This document shows positions 53,336 through 63,591 of a DNA stretch of 64,000 nt, piece by piece. Both the position numbers and the translations under genes were made by a program. Source of the stretch: Paracraurococcus lichenis (GTDB lineage: Bacteria > Pseudomonadota > Alphaproteobacteria > Acetobacterales > Acetobacteraceae); the NCBI RefSeq assembly GCF_030657435.1, contig NZ_JAUTWS010000003.1:186001-250000 (forward strand), written 5' to 3'. The notes below the pieces were generated by a model. The model made no database searches, was not told the DNA's origin, and saw nothing but the letters and a program-made list of their open reading frames with translations. The first letter of the stretch is position 1, and every line of letters begins with the position of its first letter.

Positions 53336-53395
53336 GGGCCGGGGTCCGGGGGGCCGCTCGGCCCCCCGGCGGGAGCGCGAGGGCAGAGCCCTCGC
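53336..53395. repeat. Family B GC-rich hairpin cluster, copy 4
   Basis: GGCCGGGGTCCGGGGGGCC, then GGCCCCCC and a GCGAGGGC/GCCCTCGC hairpin. It lies between the converging SDR and ABC permease genes, starting a few bases after the SDR stop. It is homologous to the reverse complement of the 45.6-kb copy. Confidence 0.78.
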
Positions 53396-54307
53396 CTATT
53401 CTTTGACGGCGCCCGTCAGCGACGACACGTAGTAGTCCACGAAGAAGCTGTAGAAGATCGCCACCGGCAGAGACCCCAGCAGGCTGCCGGCCATCAGCGC
53501 CCCCCACTGGTACACGTCGCCGGAGACCAGCTCCGTCAGGATCGCGACCGGCACCGTCTTGCTCTCGCTGCTCTGGATGAAGGCGAGGGCGTAGATGAAC
53601 TCGTTCCAGGACAGCGTGAAGCTGAAGATGCCGGCCGAGATCAGCCCGGGCACCGCCAGCGGCAGGGTGATCTGCGTCAGGATCTGCAGCCGCGTCGCGC
53701 CGTCGATCAGCGCGCATTCCTCGAGCTCGTATGGGATCGACTTGAAGTAGCCGATCAGCAGCCAGGTGCAGAAGGGCACCAGGAAGGTCGGGTAGGTCAG
53801 GATCAGCGCGAAGGGCGTGTCGAAGAGCCCGAGCTGGAAGACCATGGTCGCCAGCGGGATGAAGAGGATGCTGGGCGGCACCAGATAGGCCAGGTAGATC
53901 GCCAGGCCCACATACTGGCTGCCGCGGAAGCGCAGCCGCTGGATGGCATAGGCCGCCAGCACGCTGGCGAAGAGCGAAAGGAAGGTCGAGGCGATGGCCA
54001 CCAGCATGGTGGTCCAGAGCCAGTGCGGATAGCTGGTGTTGAGCAGCAGGTGCCGGATGTGGTCCAGCGTCGGGCTGCTGATCCAGAAGGGGTTGTACTG
54101 CTTGTAGTCGTAGAGCTCGGCGTTCGGCTTGAAGGCCGTCACGGCCATCCAATAGAAGGGAAACAGCAGGATCAGCAGGAAGCAGGCGAGCGGGACATAG
54201 AGCGTCACCACGCGGCGCGCCTTGCTGTCCCAGCTCATCATCTCGGGCGCGAGGGCGGCGCGCGCCTCCGGCCCGTCGACGGCGGCGGTCGTGGCGGCGT
54301 CAGTCAT
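53396..54307 (-). CDS. ABC importer permease, MalG-type
   Basis: 303-residue inner-membrane protein with six hydrophobic segments and the EAA loop IPYELEECALIDGATRLQIL (about 200-219) that docks on the ATPase. It is the second permease of a carbohydrate-type importer (CUT1 family). Its start overlaps the upstream permease gene by 8 bp. It is the last gene of the five-gene operon. Confidence 0.93.
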   Translation of the reverse strand: MTDAATTAAVDGPEARAALAPEMMSWDSKARRVVTLYVPLACFLLILLFPFYWMAVTAFKPNAELYDYKQYNPFWISSPTLDHIRHLLLNTSYPHWLWTTMLVAIASTFLSLFASVLAAYAIQRLRFRGSQYVGLAIYLAYLVPPSILFIPLATMVFQLGLFDTPFALILTYPTFLVPFCTWLLIGYFKSIPYELEECALIDGATRLQILTQITLPLAVPGLISAGIFSFTLSWNEFIYALAFIQSSESKTVPVAILTELVSGDVYQWGALMAGSLLGSLPVAIFYSFFVDYYVSSLTGAVKE

Positions 54308-55256
54308 TGGCTTCCCCCTGCTGCCACTTGCGGCGGGCCATGCCGAAATAGGTGAAGAGCGTGGCGAAGACGAGGAAGGGGATCATGGCGACGGCGATCG
54401 CCGCGCCCTCCGCCAATTGCCCGCCCGGGATACCGCGCTGGAAGGCGAGCGTCGCCATCAGATGCGTCGAGTTCACCGGCCCGCCGCGCGTGATGGCATA
54501 GACGAGCTGGAAGTCGGTGAAGGTGAAGATGATGGAGAAGGTCATGACGATCGCCAGGATCGGCATGAGCAGCGGCACGGTGATGTTCCAGAAGCGCTGC
54601 ATGGGGGTGGCGCCGTCGAGCAGCGCGGCCTCGTAGAGGGATGGCGAGATGGTCTGCAGGCCGGCCAGCAGGCAGATGGCGACGAAGGGGATGCCGCGCC
54701 AGATATTGGCGGCGATGAGGGAGAAGCGCGCCGGCCAGGCGCTGCCGAGGAAGTCGAAATAGCGGTCGCGCAGCCCCAGCACGTCGACGAATATGTAGGA
54801 GACGATGCTGAACTGCGGGTCGTAGATCCACCAGAAGGCGATGGCCGAGAGCACCGTCGGGGTGATCCAGGGCAGCAGCACGATGGCGCGGATCAGCGAC
54901 TTGAAGGGCAGGTGCTGGTTCAGCAGCAAAGCGAGCCAGAGGCCGAGGCCGAACTTCCCGACGGTTGCCACCGCCGTGTAGAAGACGCTGTAGAAGACCG
55001 CGTTCCAGAAGACCGGGTCCTCCGCCAGGTACTCGAAATTCTCGAGCCCCACCCAGGACCCGCCGCGGCCGATCATGGTATCGGTGAAGGCCAGCCAGAT
55101 GCCGAGGCCCAGCGGATAGGTCAGGAAGACCGCCAGCAGCCCGATGGCGGGCGCCATGCAGAGGAAGACCAGGAAAGGCTTCCAGTCGAAGAGCCGGACC
55201 AGCCAGCCCGGCTCCTGCCGCGTATTCTTCCAGGCCGCGGTCGCCGTTGCGGACAT
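54300..55256 (-). CDS. ABC importer permease, MalF-type
   Basis: 318-residue inner-membrane protein with about six hydrophobic segments and an EAA loop (SLYEAALLDGATPMQRFWNI, about 220-239). The N-terminal cytosolic segment (KNTRQEPGWLVRLFD) is short. It is the first permease of the importer and forms a heterodimer with the protein of the next gene. Confidence 0.93.
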   Translation of the reverse strand: MSATATAAWKNTRQEPGWLVRLFDWKPFLVFLCMAPAIGLLAVFLTYPLGLGIWLAFTDTMIGRGGSWVGLENFEYLAEDPVFWNAVFYSVFYTAVATVGKFGLGLWLALLLNQHLPFKSLIRAIVLLPWITPTVLSAIAFWWIYDPQFSIVSYIFVDVLGLRDRYFDFLGSAWPARFSLIAANIWRGIPFVAICLLAGLQTISPSLYEAALLDGATPMQRFWNITVPLLMPILAIVMTFSIIFTFTDFQLVYAITRGGPVNSTHLMATLAFQRGIPGGQLAEGAAIAVAMIPFLVFATLFTYFGMARRKWQQGEAND

Positions 55257-55310
55257 GGCAGCCTTCCTCCCTGTTGGGGCGCCGCCGGTCGCCCGGCGGC
55301 GCCATGTCCC

Positions 55311-56633
55311 TTACCTGTAGTAGCGCTTGGCGCGCCGCTCGGCCTCGCGCGCCGCGGCTTCCGGGGTCTGCTGACCGGAAGCGACGGCGGCGCACATCTG
55401 CACCATCACGTATTCGGCGGTGGCCGCGGCCGCCGCCTGGTTGATCGGGCCCTTCCAGCCATTCCAGAAGCGGTTGTTCATGCTGTCCTGGAACACCGCG
55501 AGCTTGGGGTCGGAGGTCCAGACCGGGCTCTTGTCATAGGCATTCAGCGGATGCGCCCAGTAGCCCAGGCACTTCTGCAGCCAGGGGTCGTACTGCTCCC
55601 GCTCCATCATGAAGGCCAGGTAGGCCTTGGCGGCATTCGGGTAGCGGGTGTGCTTGAAGACCATGGCGTTGATGGTCAGCGCCGATTGCGGCGCGGAGCC
55701 GATGACGCCGGCCGGCATCGGCGCGTGGTTGGTATCGGCCGCGATCGCCGCCGTCGCCGGGTCGTTCTTGAGGGAGAAGTAGAGCGAGACGCCGTTCGCC
55801 GTCAGGAAGCACTCGTTCGCCGCATAGGCCCGGTTGTTGGACACGTCGCTCCAGGAGAGGGTGCCCGGCGGGAAGGTCTTCTGCAGCTCGGCGGCGTATT
55901 TCAGCGCCTCGATCGTCTGCTTGCTGTTGATGGCGATCTTGCCCTGCTCGTCCACCAGGTAGCCGCCATGCGACCAGACCAGCCAGTTCGCATAGCCGTT
56001 GCCGTCGCCGACGGCATTGCCCAGAGTGAAGCCGGCCGGCTTGTTCGCCGCGCGCAGCTTGCGGCAGAGGTCGAGGAACCTGTCGTGCTCGTTCGGGATG
56101 CTCTCGTAGCCCGCCTCCTTCACCGCGCTCTCGCGGTAGACGATGGGGCCGGAGGTCCCGCCGAAGGGGATGCCGATCCAGTTGTTGGTGCCGTTCTTCT
56201 TGCCGAATTTCTCGCCGAGGAATTTCCAGCCGCCGTAGCGCTTGCCCAGGTACTCCGCGACGTCGGAAAGCTCGACCAGCTTGTCGACGAAGATGTGCGG
56301 GTCCTCGGCCCAGCCGAGCACGACATCCGGGCCGCTGCCGGTATTGGCGGTCACCGCGGTCTGGGCGCGGATGTCCTCCCAGCCCACGAAGTCCACGCGC
56401 ACCTGCACGCCGGTCTTCTGTTGGAAGCGGGCAGTGTTCTCGCGGAACACGGTCTCGTCCGGCTCGACGAAGCGGGCGGGGCGCAGGATGCGCAAGGTCG
56501 CGCCGCTCTCGACCGGCAGGTTCAGCGAGGCATCGGCCGCCGGGATCTGCGCGGCGGATTCCCGCGCCAGGGCCGCCGCCGCGGCCGCGCCGGCCGTCAT
56601 GGTCAGCGCGCCGCGCCGGGTGATGATGTGCAT
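55311..56633 (-). CDS. ABC importer substrate-binding protein (family 1)
   Basis: 440-residue exported binding protein. The N terminus (MHIITRRGALTMTAGAAAAA) has a twin arginine and a hydrophobic stretch, with probable cleavage near ESAAQI, so export may use the Tat route. The mature protein has FQQKTGVQVRVDFVGWEDI and the GIPFGGTSGPIVYRES segment of extracellular solute-binding family 1. It should bind a sugar, sugar acid or polyol. It lies 30 bp after the ATPase gene and 54 bp before the first permease gene. Confidence 0.92.
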   Translation of the reverse strand: MHIITRRGALTMTAGAAAAAALARESAAQIPAADASLNLPVESGATLRILRPARFVEPDETVFRENTARFQQKTGVQVRVDFVGWEDIRAQTAVTANTGSGPDVVLGWAEDPHIFVDKLVELSDVAEYLGKRYGGWKFLGEKFGKKNGTNNWIGIPFGGTSGPIVYRESAVKEAGYESIPNEHDRFLDLCRKLRAANKPAGFTLGNAVGDGNGYANWLVWSHGGYLVDEQGKIAINSKQTIEALKYAAELQKTFPPGTLSWSDVSNNRAYAANECFLTANGVSLYFSLKNDPATAAIAADTNHAPMPAGVIGSAPQSALTINAMVFKHTRYPNAAKAYLAFMMEREQYDPWLQKCLGYWAHPLNAYDKSPVWTSDPKLAVFQDSMNNRFWNGWKGPINQAAAAATAEYVMVQMCAAVASGQQTPEAAAREAERRAKRYYR

Positions 56634-56663
56634 CCGTTCGTCTCTCCCCTGTGGTCCCGCCCG

Positions 56664-57713
<1,050 letters not shown>

Positions 57714-57781
57714 GTGGTCTCCCCCGGTCGGGCGGCCGCTCCCGGCCGTCCGTTGCCTTCTTGCACGCTCCGTCGCCGGTC

Positions 57782-59407
57782 TCAGAGACGGGAGACGGCG
57801 GTTTCCTTGGAGGTGATGAACTCCAGCAGCACGGGGATGCCCTGCTGCGTCTTCTCGATCCCCCGCCGGATCGCCGGCACGATCTCCGACGGGTCGGTGA
57901 CGCGCTCGCCATGGCCGCCGAAGGCGCGCGCCATGGCGGCGTAGTCGCCGGAGATGTCGGTGCTGCGGTACTTCTCCGTGCTGACCGGCATGACCTTCAG
58001 CTCGATCGCCATGGAGAAATTGTTCAGCAGCACGGACATGATGGGGATGCGCTCGCGCACCGCCGTCTCGAAGTCCATGCCGGTGAAGCCGATGGCGGCA
58101 TCGCCCCAGACATTGATGCAGAGCTTCTCCGGCGCCGCGAGCTTGGCGCCCATCGCCAACCCCAGACCGTAGCCGAGCTGGGTCGTCTTCCCCCAGCCCA
58201 GGTAGGAGAGCGGCGTGGTGGATTTCCAGAAGGGGGAGATCTGGTCGCGCGGGCTGCCGGCATCATGCGTGATGATGACGTTGTCCTTGTCCACCGTGTG
58301 CTGCAGGTCCCAGAGCACGCGATAGGGGTTCAGCGGCGCGTCCTTGCTGGTCAGCTTCGGCATCCACTCGGCGAGCCAGGGCTCCTTGACCGACTGGATC
58401 TCGGCGGCGACCGGCGCCGGGTCGCGCGGGCTGCCGACCAGCGGCTGCAGCTCGGCCAGCAGGGCATCCATGGTCAGCCCGGCATCGCCGACCAGGCCGA
58501 TATCCACCCGCACATCCTTGTTCAGGTGCATCGGGTCGAGCGTGGAGTGGATGTATTTCGGACCTTTCGGCATCTTCGCGCCGAAATTGGTCTCGGTGAA
58601 GGAGCAGCCGATGCCGATGATGACGTCCGCCTTGTCGAGGAAGACGCGCATGTGCCGCCCCATGGCGACGCCCGCGGCGCCGAGGCTCAGCGGATGCTCC
58701 TCGTTGAAGGCCGACTTGCCGCCGAGGCTGGTGCAGACCGGCGCGGCCAGCAGCGCCGAGAGCTGCGCGAGCTGCCCCCAGGCGCGGGCCCAGTGCACGC
58801 CGGTGCCGGCATAGATCACCGGCCGCTTCGCATTGGCCAGCAGTGCCGCGGCGCGCTTCACCTCCGCCGGGTCGGGGCCGTAGCGCGTGGCCAGGACGGG
58901 CGCATAATCGATCTCGCCGACCTCCTCGTTCCAGAGATCGGTCGGCACCTCCACCAGCACTGGCCCGCCGCGGCCGTTGCGCAGCCGGGTGAAGGCGCGG
59001 CGCATGACGTTGGAGATCTCCTTCGCCACCACGATCGGCTCGGCCGACTTCACCACGTGGCGCATGGCCTCGGAGGAGTTGAAGTTCGGGTCGATATGGG
59101 CGAGGCGCTGCGGATAGCCCTGCGGCACCACCAGCACCGGCACGCTCTCGCCATAGGCCTGGGCGACGCCGCCATAGGCGTTCTCGCTGCCCGGCCCGTG
59201 CTGCATGCAGAAGGCGCCGATCTTGCGGCCGCTGGTCACGCGGCTGATGGCATCCGCCATGTGCAGGCCGATGCGCTCCTGCCGCACCATGATGGGGCGG
59301 ATGTCCTTCGCCGCGGCGAATTCGATCAGGTGGTTGACGGGATAGCCGCAGAGGATCTCCACGCCTTCGCGCTTCATGATCTCGGCAATGGCTTCGCCCA
59401 GCTTCAT
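57782..59407 (-). CDS. Thiamine diphosphate-dependent enzyme, acetolactate synthase-like
   Basis: 541-residue enzyme with the three-domain layout of the ThDP decarboxylase/synthase family. The N-terminal domain has the activating glutamate in [13 protein letters not shown] (about 40-52). The middle domain is at about 190-320. The C-terminal ThDP-binding motif reads [19 protein letters not shown] followed by SVLLNN. True acetolactate synthases have GDG at this point, so GDA is a mild variation. No regulatory subunit gene is present. It heads the operon with a sugar-type ABC importer, so it may break down or carboligate the imported compound; the reaction is not known. Confidence 0.88.
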   Translation of the reverse strand: MKLGEAIAEIMKREGVEILCGYPVNHLIEFAAAKDIRPIMVRQERIGLHMADAISRVTSGRKIGAFCMQHGPGSENAYGGVAQAYGESVPVLVVPQGYPQRLAHIDPNFNSSEAMRHVVKSAEPIVVAKEISNVMRRAFTRLRNGRGGPVLVEVPTDLWNEEVGEIDYAPVLATRYGPDPAEVKRAAALLANAKRPVIYAGTGVHWARAWGQLAQLSALLAAPVCTSLGGKSAFNEEHPLSLGAAGVAMGRHMRVFLDKADVIIGIGCSFTETNFGAKMPKGPKYIHSTLDPMHLNKDVRVDIGLVGDAGLTMDALLAELQPLVGSPRDPAPVAAEIQSVKEPWLAEWMPKLTSKDAPLNPYRVLWDLQHTVDKDNVIITHDAGSPRDQISPFWKSTTPLSYLGWGKTTQLGYGLGLAMGAKLAAPEKLCINVWGDAAIGFTGMDFETAVRERIPIMSVLLNNFSMAIELKVMPVSTEKYRSTDISGDYAAMARAFGGHGERVTDPSEIVPAIRRGIEKTQQGIPVLLEFITSKETAVSRL

Positions 59408-59730
59408 GGACCTGATCCTCCCGCCTCGGGCTTGCCGCCCGGCGCTTGTGTGCGGACCGGATCAGGCCGCGGGGCCATGCGGCCCTGCGGCGACCCGGTC
59501 CTGCGGCCGGTGATCCGGTCCGCTCCGTTTCCGTCGCAAGCCTAGCCCTGGCTCCGCCGGACACGCAACCGGGGGGCGGCCGCTGCCGCGCCCTCCGGCA
59601 GATGCGTCCGGCGCTGCTCGCGGCCTGGGCAGGACGCTGCGCGGCAGGCCAGGCGATGCGCCCGGCGCGGCTTCCCGCCGCGCCGGATCGCCGCATACTC
59701 CCGGGCTTCCGACGCTTGGGGGAGAGACCG

Positions 59731-59922
59731 ATGCCCGAGACCACCGAGGCCGAGTTCGACGCGCTGGTTGCGCGCGCCGGGCTGCCGCTGACGCCGGCGC
59801 AAAAGACCGGGATCTACGCCGTCTGGGGCGGCATCGAGGCCTGGCAGAAGGCGGTGCGCAGCCCGGCCCTGGCGCCCGAGGCCGAGCCCTCCGTCACCTT
59901 CTCGGCGGAGGCCGGCCGATGA
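59731..59922 (+). CDS. DUF4089 small protein (amidase partner)
   Basis: 63-residue protein (MPETTEAEFDALVARAGLPL, then TPAQKTGIYAVWGGIEAWQ). It fits DUF4089, a small family encoded directly before amidases such as AtzG/AtzF-type proteins. Its stop overlaps the amidase start by 4 bp (ATGA), so the two are translated together. In AtzG the small protein forms part of the amidase complex. The start follows GGGGGAGAGACC. Confidence 0.85.
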   Translation: MPETTEAEFDALVARAGLPLTPAQKTGIYAVWGGIEAWQKAVRSPALAPEAEPSVTFSAEAGR

Positions 59923-61304
59923 TCCCGAGCATCGCCGAGGCCGCCCGGGCCATCGCCGCCAGGCAACTCTCGCCGGTCGAGCTGGCCGAGGCCTGCCTGT
60001 CCCGCGTCGAGAAACTCGACGGCACGCTGCACGCCTTCATCCGGCTGGATGCCGCCGGCGCCCGCGCCCAGGCCAGGGCCTCCGAGGCGCGCGTGATGAA
60101 GGGCGAGGCGCGCGGCCCGCTCGAGGGCATCCCCTTCGCGCACAAGGACATCTACTGCACCGCCGGCATCCCGACGACCGGCCATTCCCGCGTCATGCAG
60201 GACCATGTGCCGGCGGAGGACGCGACCACCGTCCGCAAGCTGGCCGCGGCCGGCATCACCATGCTGGGCAAGCTGGCGACGCATGAATTCGCCTTCGGCG
60301 GCCCGAGCTTCGACCTGCCCTGGCCGCCCGCGCGCAACCCCTGGAACCCCGACCACTTCACCGCCGGCTCCTCCTCCGGCACCGGCGCGGCGGTCGCCTC
60401 CGGCATGATCCTGGGCGGCACCGGGTCGGATACCGGCGGCTCCATCCGCGGGCCCGCGGCGCTCTGCGGCATCGCTGGCATCAAGCCGACCTATGGCCTC
60501 TGCTCCCGCGCGGGCGTCCTGCCGCTGGCGCAATCCCTCGACCATACCGGCCCCATGGCCTGGACGGTGGAGGACTGCGCCCTGCTGCTGCAGGCCATGG
60601 CCGGCCACGACCCGGCCGACCCGGCCAGCGCCGACCGTCCCGTGCCCGATTTCACGGCGGACCTCGGCCAGGGCGTGAAGGGCCTGCGGATCGGCGTCGT
60701 GCGGCACTTCCACGAGCAGGACAACCCGGTGAGCCCCGCGACCCTCGCGGGCATCGACGGCGCCGCCGACTTCTTCCGCCGCGAGGGCGCCGAGGTCCGC
60801 GACGTCACCCTGCCGCCGCTCGCCGACTACAATGCCTACGGCTGGCTCATCCTGCTCTCCGAGGCCTGGTCGGTGCACGAGGAGACGATGCGCCGCGACC
60901 CCGGCCTCTATGGCGAGCTGATGCGCGACCGCCTGGCGCTGGGCGGGCTGCTCTCGGCCGGCGACTACCTGGCGGCGCAGAAGAAGCGGCGCCTGCTGAT
61001 CGCCGCGACCGAGGCGGCGACGACCGATGTCGACATCCTGCTCACCGCCGCCCAGCCGGGCGAGGCGGCGCGGATCGACGCCGTGCCGAAATGGGGCTTC
61101 CTCGAGAAGCCGAACTTCACCATTCCCTTCAACGTCACGGGCTGGCCAGGGCTCACGCTCTGCACCGGCTTCGGCGCGGGCGGGTTGCCGGTGGCGATGC
61201 AACTCGTCGGCAAGCCCTTCAGCGAGCCGACGCTCTTCCGCGCCGGCCATGCCTATGAGACGGCGCATGGCTGGCGGGCGAAGCGCCCGGCGATGGTCGG
61301 GTAG
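59919..61304 (+). CDS. Amidase-signature hydrolase (GatA/AtzE-like)
   Basis: 461-residue amidase-signature enzyme. The Ser-cisSer-Lys triad is visible: the lysine in FAHKDIYCT (about 73-77), the cis-serine and nucleophile in TAGSSSGTGAAVASGM and GSDTGGSIRGPAALCG. Length and ends match GatA-like amidases. With an overlapping DUF4089 gene upstream, it most resembles AtzE/allophanate-pathway amidases that hydrolyse small amides such as biuret-type compounds. The GatB/GatC partners of the tRNA amidotransferase are not adjacent, so that role is unlikely. Confidence 0.93.
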   Translation: MIPSIAEAARAIAARQLSPVELAEACLSRVEKLDGTLHAFIRLDAAGARAQARASEARVMKGEARGPLEGIPFAHKDIYCTAGIPTTGHSRVMQDHVPAEDATTVRKLAAAGITMLGKLATHEFAFGGPSFDLPWPPARNPWNPDHFTAGSSSGTGAAVASGMILGGTGSDTGGSIRGPAALCGIAGIKPTYGLCSRAGVLPLAQSLDHTGPMAWTVEDCALLLQAMAGHDPADPASADRPVPDFTADLGQGVKGLRIGVVRHFHEQDNPVSPATLAGIDGAADFFRREGAEVRDVTLPPLADYNAYGWLILLSEAWSVHEETMRRDPGLYGELMRDRLALGGLLSAGDYLAAQKKRRLLIAATEAATTDVDILLTAAQPGEAARIDAVPKWGFLEKPNFTIPFNVTGWPGLTLCTGFGAGGLPVAMQLVGKPFSEPTLFRAGHAYETAHGWRAKRPAMVG

Positions 61305-61421
61305 CCGCGGACGGAACGGCCCGCGCCGCCATGGCGGCCGGGCGCCGGTTGGCGCGGCGGCATCGCGGGCGCCGGCGCGCCCGTGTAGTCTGCGGCCGCG
61401 TGAGGGAGACCCGGGCGCCGC

Positions 61422-61979
61422 ATGGCCGCACCGCAGGACGGGGGAGAGTGGGAGGCCTGGATGGTCCTGGTGCAGGGCGGCGATGCCCGCGCCTATGACC
61501 GGCTGCTGCGCGCCATCCTGCCCTTCCTGCGCGGCGTGGTCCGCCGCCGCATCGCCGACCCGGCGGAGGCCGAGGACGCCGTCCAGGACGCGCTGCTGAC
61601 CCTGCACCAGCTCCGCGCCGCCTATGAGCCCGGCCGGCCGCTGCGCCCCTGGCTGGCCGCCATCGCGGAGCGGCGCGCCATCGACCGGCTGCGCCGGCAT
61701 GGCCGGCGCCAGGGCCGCGAGACCCCGATCGAGGATTTCGGCGAAACCCTGGCCGCACCCGCGGCGAATGAAGGGGAGGCGCGGGTCGCCTCGGCCGAGC
61801 TGCGCGCCGCGGTGGCGGAGCTGCCGCCGGCGCAGCGGACGGCGCTGGGTCTCGCCAAGCTGCAGGACCTGCCGCTCGCCGAGGCCAGCGCGCGGTCCGG
61901 CATGTCGGTGGGCGCGCTGAAGGTGGCGACGCATCGGGCGGTGAAGGCGCTGCGCAGGCGCCTCGGGGCGGAGGAGTAG
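61422..61979 (+). CDS. ECF RNA polymerase sigma factor
   Basis: 185-residue group IV sigma factor. Region 2 (about 20-90) has the DPAEAEDAVQDALLTLHQLR and RPLRPWLAAIAERRAIDRLR segments. Region 4 (about 128-182) has LPPAQRTALGLAKLQDLPLA followed by a helix-turn-helix. The next gene starts immediately at its stop and encodes a DUF1109 membrane protein, the expected anti-sigma factor. This is the SigF/NrsF-type pairing of Alphaproteobacteria, which in Caulobacter responds to oxidative or metal stress. Confidence 0.92.
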   Translation: MAAPQDGGEWEAWMVLVQGGDARAYDRLLRAILPFLRGVVRRRIADPAEAEDAVQDALLTLHQLRAAYEPGRPLRPWLAAIAERRAIDRLRRHGRRQGRETPIEDFGETLAAPAANEGEARVASAELRAAVAELPPAQRTALGLAKLQDLPLAEASARSGMSVGALKVATHRAVKALRRRLGAEE

Positions 61980-62630
61980 GTGGAGAGCGAGGCGCTGATC
62001 GACCGGCTGGCGGGGGAGCTCCGCCCGGTGCGCCGCATGCCGCCGCCCGGGCTGCAGGCCATGCTGTGGCTCGCCCTGGCGGTGCTGGTGAATGCGGTCG
62101 CGGTCGCGGCCTCCGGCCTCCGGCACGACATCGCGGAGCGGATGGCGCTGGCGCAGGATGTCTCGCAGTTCCTCGCCTCCATCGCCACCGGCGTCGCCGC
62201 GGCGCTCGCGGCCGCCATGCTGGCGCGGCCGGACCGCTCTCCCGCCTGGGCGCTGCTGCCGCTCGGGCCGCTCCTGCTCTGGCTCGGCGGGCTCGGCTGG
62301 GGCTGCTTCGCCGATCTGGCGCGCATGGGCCCCGGCGCCTGGGCGATGGGCACGAGCTGGGCATGCCTGCGATACATCCTCCTCATCGGCACGCCGCTCG
62401 CCGCCGCCATGCTGCTGCTGCTGCGCCATGCCGGGCCGGTGCGGCCGCTGCCGGTGCTGCTGCTCGGCGGGCTGGCCTCGGCGGCGCTCTGCTCGGCCGG
62501 GCTGTCGCTGATCCATCACCTCGACGCCATGCTGATGGTGCTGGTCTGGCACGGCGGCGCGGTCGCGGTGGTCGTGGTGCTGGGCTGGGCGCTCGGCGGG
62601 CGGCTGCTGATGCGGCCGCCGCGGGCCTGA
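61980..62630 (+). CDS. NrsF/DUF1109 family membrane anti-sigma factor
   Basis: 216-residue membrane protein with six predicted hydrophobic segments and a short N-terminal cytosolic part (MESEALIDRLAGELRPVRRM). Cysteines are kept in GWGCFAD and SWACLRY; in NrsF proteins such cysteines take part in sensing. It should hold the preceding ECF sigma factor at the membrane and release it on stress. The start is a GTG that follows the sigma factor stop (TAG) directly, so expression is coupled. Confidence 0.87.
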   Translation: MESEALIDRLAGELRPVRRMPPPGLQAMLWLALAVLVNAVAVAASGLRHDIAERMALAQDVSQFLASIATGVAAALAAAMLARPDRSPAWALLPLGPLLLWLGGLGWGCFADLARMGPGAWAMGTSWACLRYILLIGTPLAAAMLLLLRHAGPVRPLPVLLLGGLASAALCSAGLSLIHHLDAMLMVLVWHGGAVAVVVVLGWALGGRLLMRPPRA

Positions 62631-62982
62631 GCGGAGCGCCCGGATCGAGGCCCGGGCAGACTTCCCGGCGCATGGCCCGGGCTGCATCCTCGGGCCGGGT
62701 CGCGACGCCCGGTGCATGCCGGCCATCGGACCGGGCCCGCCGCGGGGGGCCATGCCGGCAAGGACAGGCCGACAAGGATAGACCGGCGGACAGCATGCCT
62801 TCGCATGGAGGCGAGGCCAAAACGCGCAAGTGACCGAAGCTGTGCGACCCGACACATTCCTGCGTCGATTGTATTGAGTATCTTCAATGGCGCGAGGCGC
62901 CGGCGAGCCTCGTCGTGCCCCTGCGGACAAGAATGATCCGCCCCATGCAGGCGGATCGGCCGCGAGCCAGTCGAGGTCGACC
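62631..62982. other. Gap of about 350 bp with palindromic GCCCGGGC elements
   Basis: Contains several copies of GCCCGGGC-type palindromes (near 62637-62720). Similar ones occur at 49945-50010. An AT-richer stretch (ATTGAGTATCTTCAAT near 62873, with ATTGA/TCAAT arms) could be part of the promoter of the next gene. No gene is recognised. An in-frame ATG at 62887 could extend the next protein. Confidence 0.45.
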
Positions 62983-63591
62983 ATGGAGGAGTTTCTGCCT
63001 GCCCAGCACCCGGTCGGGGGCTTTCCCCCCAGGGGAGATGCGGCATCGGCGCGCCGGAACGGCCTTGCGGCCATCAGGCACTGGCTGCGGCACCTGGCCA
63101 CCACCCTCCGTTCGGGCGCGATGCGGATGATGCCGAGGCCGGACCGCTTCGAGGTGGTGATCGCGGGCGGGCGGTCCTGCAGCATCCGGCGCAATCCCGG
63201 CGACGCCTTCGGCCTGCTCCTGCGCGGCGCCCCGGCGCGGGCGCTGGCCGGGACGCGTGGCCTGCTCACCGCAACCGATCTCCTGGTCTGGCAGAACGGC
63301 ACCGTCTTCCATGATGACGTGGAGCGGGCGACCGGCCTGCGCGGCCTGCACCTGGTCCTGCGGAACGCGGATGTGGGGGTGAGCCTCGATGCCCTCGATC
63401 CGGGCATGGGCCCGCCCTGGCTCCTTCCGGCCGGCGAGGCGACGCGGCGCGAGGCCGTCACGGCCTGGCTCAGGGCCAATCCGCGTCTTGCGGCGCTCTA
63501 CCCCGAGGGGTTCGGGATCGACTGGTACGAGCCATGGCCCGGCATCGATGCCGAAGGCCTCCACGCCGGGGAGCGCCGGCCGGCCGCCTGA
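62983..63591 (+). CDS. Hypothetical protein
   Basis: 202-residue protein with no family recognised. The first 60 residues are basic and probably flexible. The rest (from about 63) alternates strands and turns: RFEVVIAGGRSCSIRRN, LLTATDLLVWQNGTVFHDDV and LHLVLRNADVGVSLDALD, then NPRLAALYPEGFGIDWYEPW. The composition is balanced and protein-like, whereas the opposite-strand frame is Arg/Gly-rich. The start at 62983 (MEEFLPAQ) follows the AT-rich segment; 62887 is the alternative. Confidence 0.55.
   Translation: MEEFLPAQHPVGGFPPRGDAASARRNGLAAIRHWLRHLATTLRSGAMRMMPRPDRFEVVIAGGRSCSIRRNPGDAFGLLLRGAPARALAGTRGLLTATDLLVWQNGTVFHDDVERATGLRGLHLVLRNADVGVSLDALDPGMGPPWLLPAGEATRREAVTAWLRANPRLAALYPEGFGIDWYEPWPGIDAEGLHAGERRPAA

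Noticed and set aside
59814-63479. Long minus-strand open frame (1221 codons) opposite the amidase, sigma and anti-sigma genes
   Set aside because: Arg/Ala/Pro-rich shadow of several well-recognised plus-strand genes; no motif of its own.
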